64,000 nucleotides of DNA from positions 16,757,492 through 16,821,491 of the forward strand of contig OY987225.1 in the NCBI GenBank assembly GCA_963920705.1. Direction: 5' to 3'. Under the pieces are notes generated by a model. That model saw only the letters and a list, made by a program, of their open reading frames with translations, made no database searches and was not told the origin of the DNA. Position 1 is the first letter of the stretch. Each line of letters begins with the position of its first letter. Below are positions 60,669 through 64,000 of the stretch, piece after piece. The position numbers were made by a program, and so were the translations under genes. The DNA comes from Odiellus spinosus. Taxonomy: Eukaryota; Arthropoda; Arachnida; Opiliones; Phalangiidae.

Positions 60669-61792
60669 ATGGGGTGTCATCTACCTTACATGTAGTTCAT
60701 ATTTATTACTAAAAAATCGAAAAGTACTACTTTTTCGAAAATAAAAGTGACCCGAACGTGATTCGTACACGCAGCCTTTTGATCTGGAGTCAAACGCGCT
60801 ACCATTGCGCCATCGGGCCATGAGGTGTCTGGTCCCTTACATGTAGTTCAGATTTATAACTAAAAAAACGAAAAGTACTAATTTTTGAAATAAAAGTCAC
60901 CCGAACGTGATTCGAAAACGCAACCTTTTAATACGGAGTACAACGCGCTACCATTGCGCCATCATGCCACAAAGTATTAGCTTCCTTACATGTAGTACGC
61001 ATTTATTACCTAAAAATCGAAAAGTACTTTTTCGAAAATAAAAGTGACCCGAACGTGATTCGAAAACGTAGCCTTTTGATCTAGAACTAAACGCGCTATC
61101 ATAGCGCTATCGGGCCATGGGGTGCCTACTGCCTTACATGTAGTTCACATTTATTACCAAAAAATCGAAAAGTACTACTTTTTGAAATAAAAGTGACCCG
61201 AACGTGATTCGAACACGCAGCCTTTTGATCTGGAGTCAAACGCGCTACCATTGTGCCATCGGGCCATGGGGTGTCAGCTACCTTACATGTAGTTCATATT
61301 TATTACTAAAAAATCGAAAAGTACTACTTTTTCGAAAATAAAAGTGACCCGAACGTGATTCGTACACGCAGCCTTTTGATCTGGAGTCAAACGCGCTACC
61401 ATTGCGCCATCAGGCCATGGGGTGTCTGCTCCCTTACATGTAGTTCAGATTTATAACTAAAAAAACGAAAAGTACTAATTTTTGAAATAAAAGTCACCCG
61501 AACGTGATTCGAAAACGCAACCTTTTAATACGGAGTACTACGCGCTACAATAGAGCTTTCATGCCACAAGGTATAAGGTTCCTTACATGCAGTACGCATT
61601 TATTACCCAAAAATTGAAAAGTACTTTTTCGAAAATAAAAGTGACCCGAACGTGATTCGAACACGCAGCCTTTTGACCTGGAGTCAAACGCGCTACCATT
61701 GCGCCATCGGGCCATGGGGTGTCTGCTCCCTTACATGTAGTTCACATTTATTACTAAAAAATCGAAAAGTAATACTTTTTCGAAAATAAAAG

Positions 61793-61864
61793 TGACCCGA
61801 ACGTGATTCGAACACGCAGCCTTTTGATCTGGAGTCAAACGCGCTACCATTGCGCCATCGGGCC
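61793..61864 (-). tRNA. tRNA-Trp(CCA)
   Basis: All 72 nt match the 19209 unit; spacer variant AGTAATACTTTTTCG. Confidence 0.88.
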
Positions 61865-62236
61865 ATGAGGTGTCTGCTCCCTTACATGTAGTTCAGATTT
61901 ATTACTAAAAAATCTAAAGCCTTCATTTTGAAATAAAAGTCACCCGAACTCGATTCGAAAACTAAACCTTTCAATCTGGAGTTTAACGAGCTACCATAGA
62001 GCCTTCATGCCACAAGGTATTAGCTTCCTTACATGTAGTACGCATTTATTACCTAAAAATCGAAAAGTACTTTTTCGAAAATAAAAGTGACCCGAACGTG
62101 ATTCGAAAACGTAGCCTTTTGATCTGGAACCAAACGCGCTATCATAGCGCTATCGGGCCTTGGGGTGCCTACTCCCTTACATGTAGTTCACATTTATTAC
62201 CAAAAAATCGAAAAGTACTTCTTTTTGAAATAAAAG

Positions 62237-62308
62237 TGACCCGAACGTGATTCGAACACGCAGCCTTTTGATCTGGAGTCAAACGCGCTACCATTGCGCC
62301 ATCGGGCC
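62237..62308 (-). tRNA. tRNA-Trp(CCA)
   Basis: All 72 nt match the 19209 unit. Confidence 0.88.
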
Positions 62309-62533
62309 ATGGGGTGTCTGCTCCCTTACATGTAGTTCATATTTATTACTAAAAAATCGAAAAGTACTACTTTTTGAAATAAAAGTCACCCGAACGTGAT
62401 TCGAAAACGCAACCTTTTAATCTGGAGTACTACGCGCTACAATAGAGCTTTCATGCCACAAGGTATTAGGTTCCTTACATGCAGTACCCATTTATTACCT
62501 AAAAATCGAAAAGTACTTTTTCGAAAATAAAAG

Positions 62534-62605
62534 TGACCCGAACGTGATTCGAACACGCAGCCTTTTGATCTGGAGTCAAACGCGCTACCATTGCGCCATC
62601 GGGCC
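62534..62605 (-). tRNA. tRNA-Trp(CCA)
   Basis: All 72 nt match the 19209 unit. Confidence 0.88.
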
Positions 62606-62976
62606 ATGAAGTGTCTGGTCCCTTACATGTAGTTCAGATTTATTACTAAAAATCTAAAGCCTTCATTTTGAAATAAAAGTCACCCGAACTTGATTCGAAA
62701 ACTAAACCTTTCAATCTGGAGTTTAACGAGCTACCACAGAGCCTTCATGCCACAAGGTATTAGCTTCGTTACATGTAGTACGCATTTATTACCTAAAAAT
62801 CGAAAAGTACTTTTTCGAAAATAAAAGTGACCCGAACGTGATTCGAAAACGTAGCCTTTTGATCTGGAACCAAACGCCCTATCATAGCGCTATCGGGCCA
62901 TGGGGTGCCTACTGCCTTACATGTAGTTCACATTTATTACCAAAAAATCGAAAAGTACTACTTTTTGAAATAAAAG

Positions 62977-63048
62977 TGACCCGAACGTGATTCGAACACG
63001 CAGCCTTTTGATCTGGAGTCAAACGCGCTACCATTGCGCCATCGGGCC
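62977..63048 (-). tRNA. tRNA-Trp(CCA)
   Basis: All 72 nt match the 19209 unit; higher-order repeat partner of 60597. Confidence 0.88.
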
Positions 63049-64000
63049 ATGGGGTGTCATCTACCTTACATGTAGTTCATATTTATTACTAAAAAATCGA
63101 AAAGTACTACTTTTTCGAAAATAAAAGTGACCCGAACGTGATTCGTACACGCAGCCTTTTGATCTGGAGTCAAACGCGCTACCATTGCGCCATCGGGCCA
63201 TGAGGTGTCTGGTCCCTTACATGTAGTTCAGATTTATAACTAAAAAAACGAAAAGTACTAATTTTTGAAATAAAAGTCACCCGAACGTGATTCGAAAACG
63301 CAACCTTTTAATACGGAGTACAACGCGCTACCATTGCGCCATCATGCCACAAAGTATTAGCTTCCTTACATGTAGTACGCATTTATTACCTAAAAATCGA
63401 AAAGTACTTTTTCGAAAATAAAAGTGACCCGAACGTGATTCGAAAACGTAGCCTTTTGATCTAGAACTAAACGCGCTATCATAGCGCTATCGGGCCATGG
63501 GGTGCCTACTGCCTTACATGTAGTTCACATTTATTACCAAAAAATCGAAAAGTACTACTTTTTGAAATAAAAGTGACCCGAACGTGATTCGAACACGCAG
63601 CCTTTTGATCTGGAGTCAAACGCGCTACCATTGTGCCATCGGGCCATGGGGTGTCAGCTACCTTACATGTAGTTCATATTTATTACTAAAAAATCGAAAA
63701 GTACTACTTTTTCGAAAATAAAAGTGACCCGAACGTGATTCGTACACGCAGCCTTTTGATCTGGAGTCAAACGCGCTACCATTGCGCCATCAGGCCATGG
63801 GGTGTCTGCTCCCTTACATGTAGTTCAGATTTATAACTAAAAAAACGAAAAGTACTAATTTTTGAAATAAAAGTCACCCGAACGTGATTCGAAAACGCAA
63901 CCTTTTAATACGGAGTACTACGCGCTACAATAGAGCTTTCATGCCACAAGGTATAAGGTTCCTTACATGCAGTACGCATTTATTACCCAAAAATTGAAAA

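Larger units (their letters stand above)
48236..64000 (-). repeat. tRNA-Trp satellite, block 5 (runs off the window)
   Basis: About 106 units, with 24 intact Trp units and three amber-anticodon units. The common order is intact, T-loop variant (TTCGTACACG), CCG-anticodon class, CTGGAACC class, intact, a four-unit higher-order repeat of about 600 bp; the CAATCTGGAGTTTAACG class often replaces the third. Single-lesion units include 48541, 49437 (pair 7-66), 52860, 53596, 57174, 60002 (G-U in the anticodon stem), 61194 and 63574 (D stem), and 61642 (base 38). Spacers keep a palindrome around AAAAGTACTTTT just past each tRNA 3' end. Confidence 0.95.
60341..64000 (+). repeat. Higher-order repeat, period 2,380 bp (16 units)
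   Basis: About 60341-61620 recurs at about 62721-64000 with all rare variants kept (CTAGAACTAAAC, TTGTGCCATC, TAGCTTCGTTAC, ATTACCCAAAAATTG). The second copy is cut by the window end. Confidence 0.9.

Noticed and set aside
15782-64000. CRISPR-like regularly spaced repeats
   Set aside because: The unit of ~149 bp is conserved throughout, spacers are not unique, and the repeated part folds as tRNA-Trp with Pol III signals.

Overview
Origin. The window reads as AT-rich, repeat-dominated animal nuclear DNA, most likely arthropod. It has no bacterial operon structure, it carries a short (TTAGG)n run and many TAACC motifs, it holds an L1/Tx1-like LINE, and its tRNA-derived repeats have eukaryotic Pol III features (internal A and B boxes, T-run terminators). 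I found no ordinary host protein-coding gene. The longest open frame belongs to the LINE; the other open frames I looked at are shadows of repeats.

Main content. About 38 kb in five blocks (6085-9249, 15782-28102, 33737-36719, 40614-44326, 48236-64000) is a tandem array of roughly 149-bp units, about 250 by length. Each unit holds a minus-strand tRNA-Trp gene or tRNA-Trp-derived pseudogene plus a spacer of about 77 bp. I list 50 units with an essentially perfect 72-nt cloverleaf: 46 with the Trp anticodon CCA and four whose only change is CCA to CTA, the anticodon of an amber suppressor. Most other units belong to recurring decayed classes. Decay is strongest near the left edge (block 1); intact units are commonest in block 5, which runs off the right end of the window. 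Higher-order repeats and kilobase duplications show recent amplification.

Mobile elements. The blocks are separated by insertions of one family with no transposase. Its 5' end is CAAGTTGGGAAACC and its 3' end is a hairpin followed by GTCGGGGAGGT. An asymmetric terminal inverted repeat (CCTCCCCGAC about 22 nt inside the 5' end, GTCGGGGAGG at the 3' end) and an AA/TT target suggest a non-autonomous Helentron-like group. There are six copies: outer and inner copies at 9250-15781 and 28103-33736, and single copies at 36720-40613 and 44327-48235. The last is a segmental-duplication product of the third locus. At the three independent sites in the Trp array, and at one site in a small second array of tRNA-Glu-like units (29967-32852), the element sits in the T-run just 3' of a tRNA unit.

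Left edge (1-6084). A minus-strand LINE has its 5' end joined exactly between U33 and C34 of a tRNA-Trp anticodon loop (6084/6085). It carries ORF1 (two CCHC knuckles) and the endonuclease and linker part of ORF2. It is split by a 140-bp insertion with a 10-bp target duplication and by a 3.58-kb block containing a long-TIR element with hairpin-bearing tandem repeats. Its reverse transcriptase would lie beyond base 1.

Together the window looks like a tRNA-gene satellite that acts as a landing ground for at least two unrelated kinds of mobile element, each meeting the tRNA unit at its own position.
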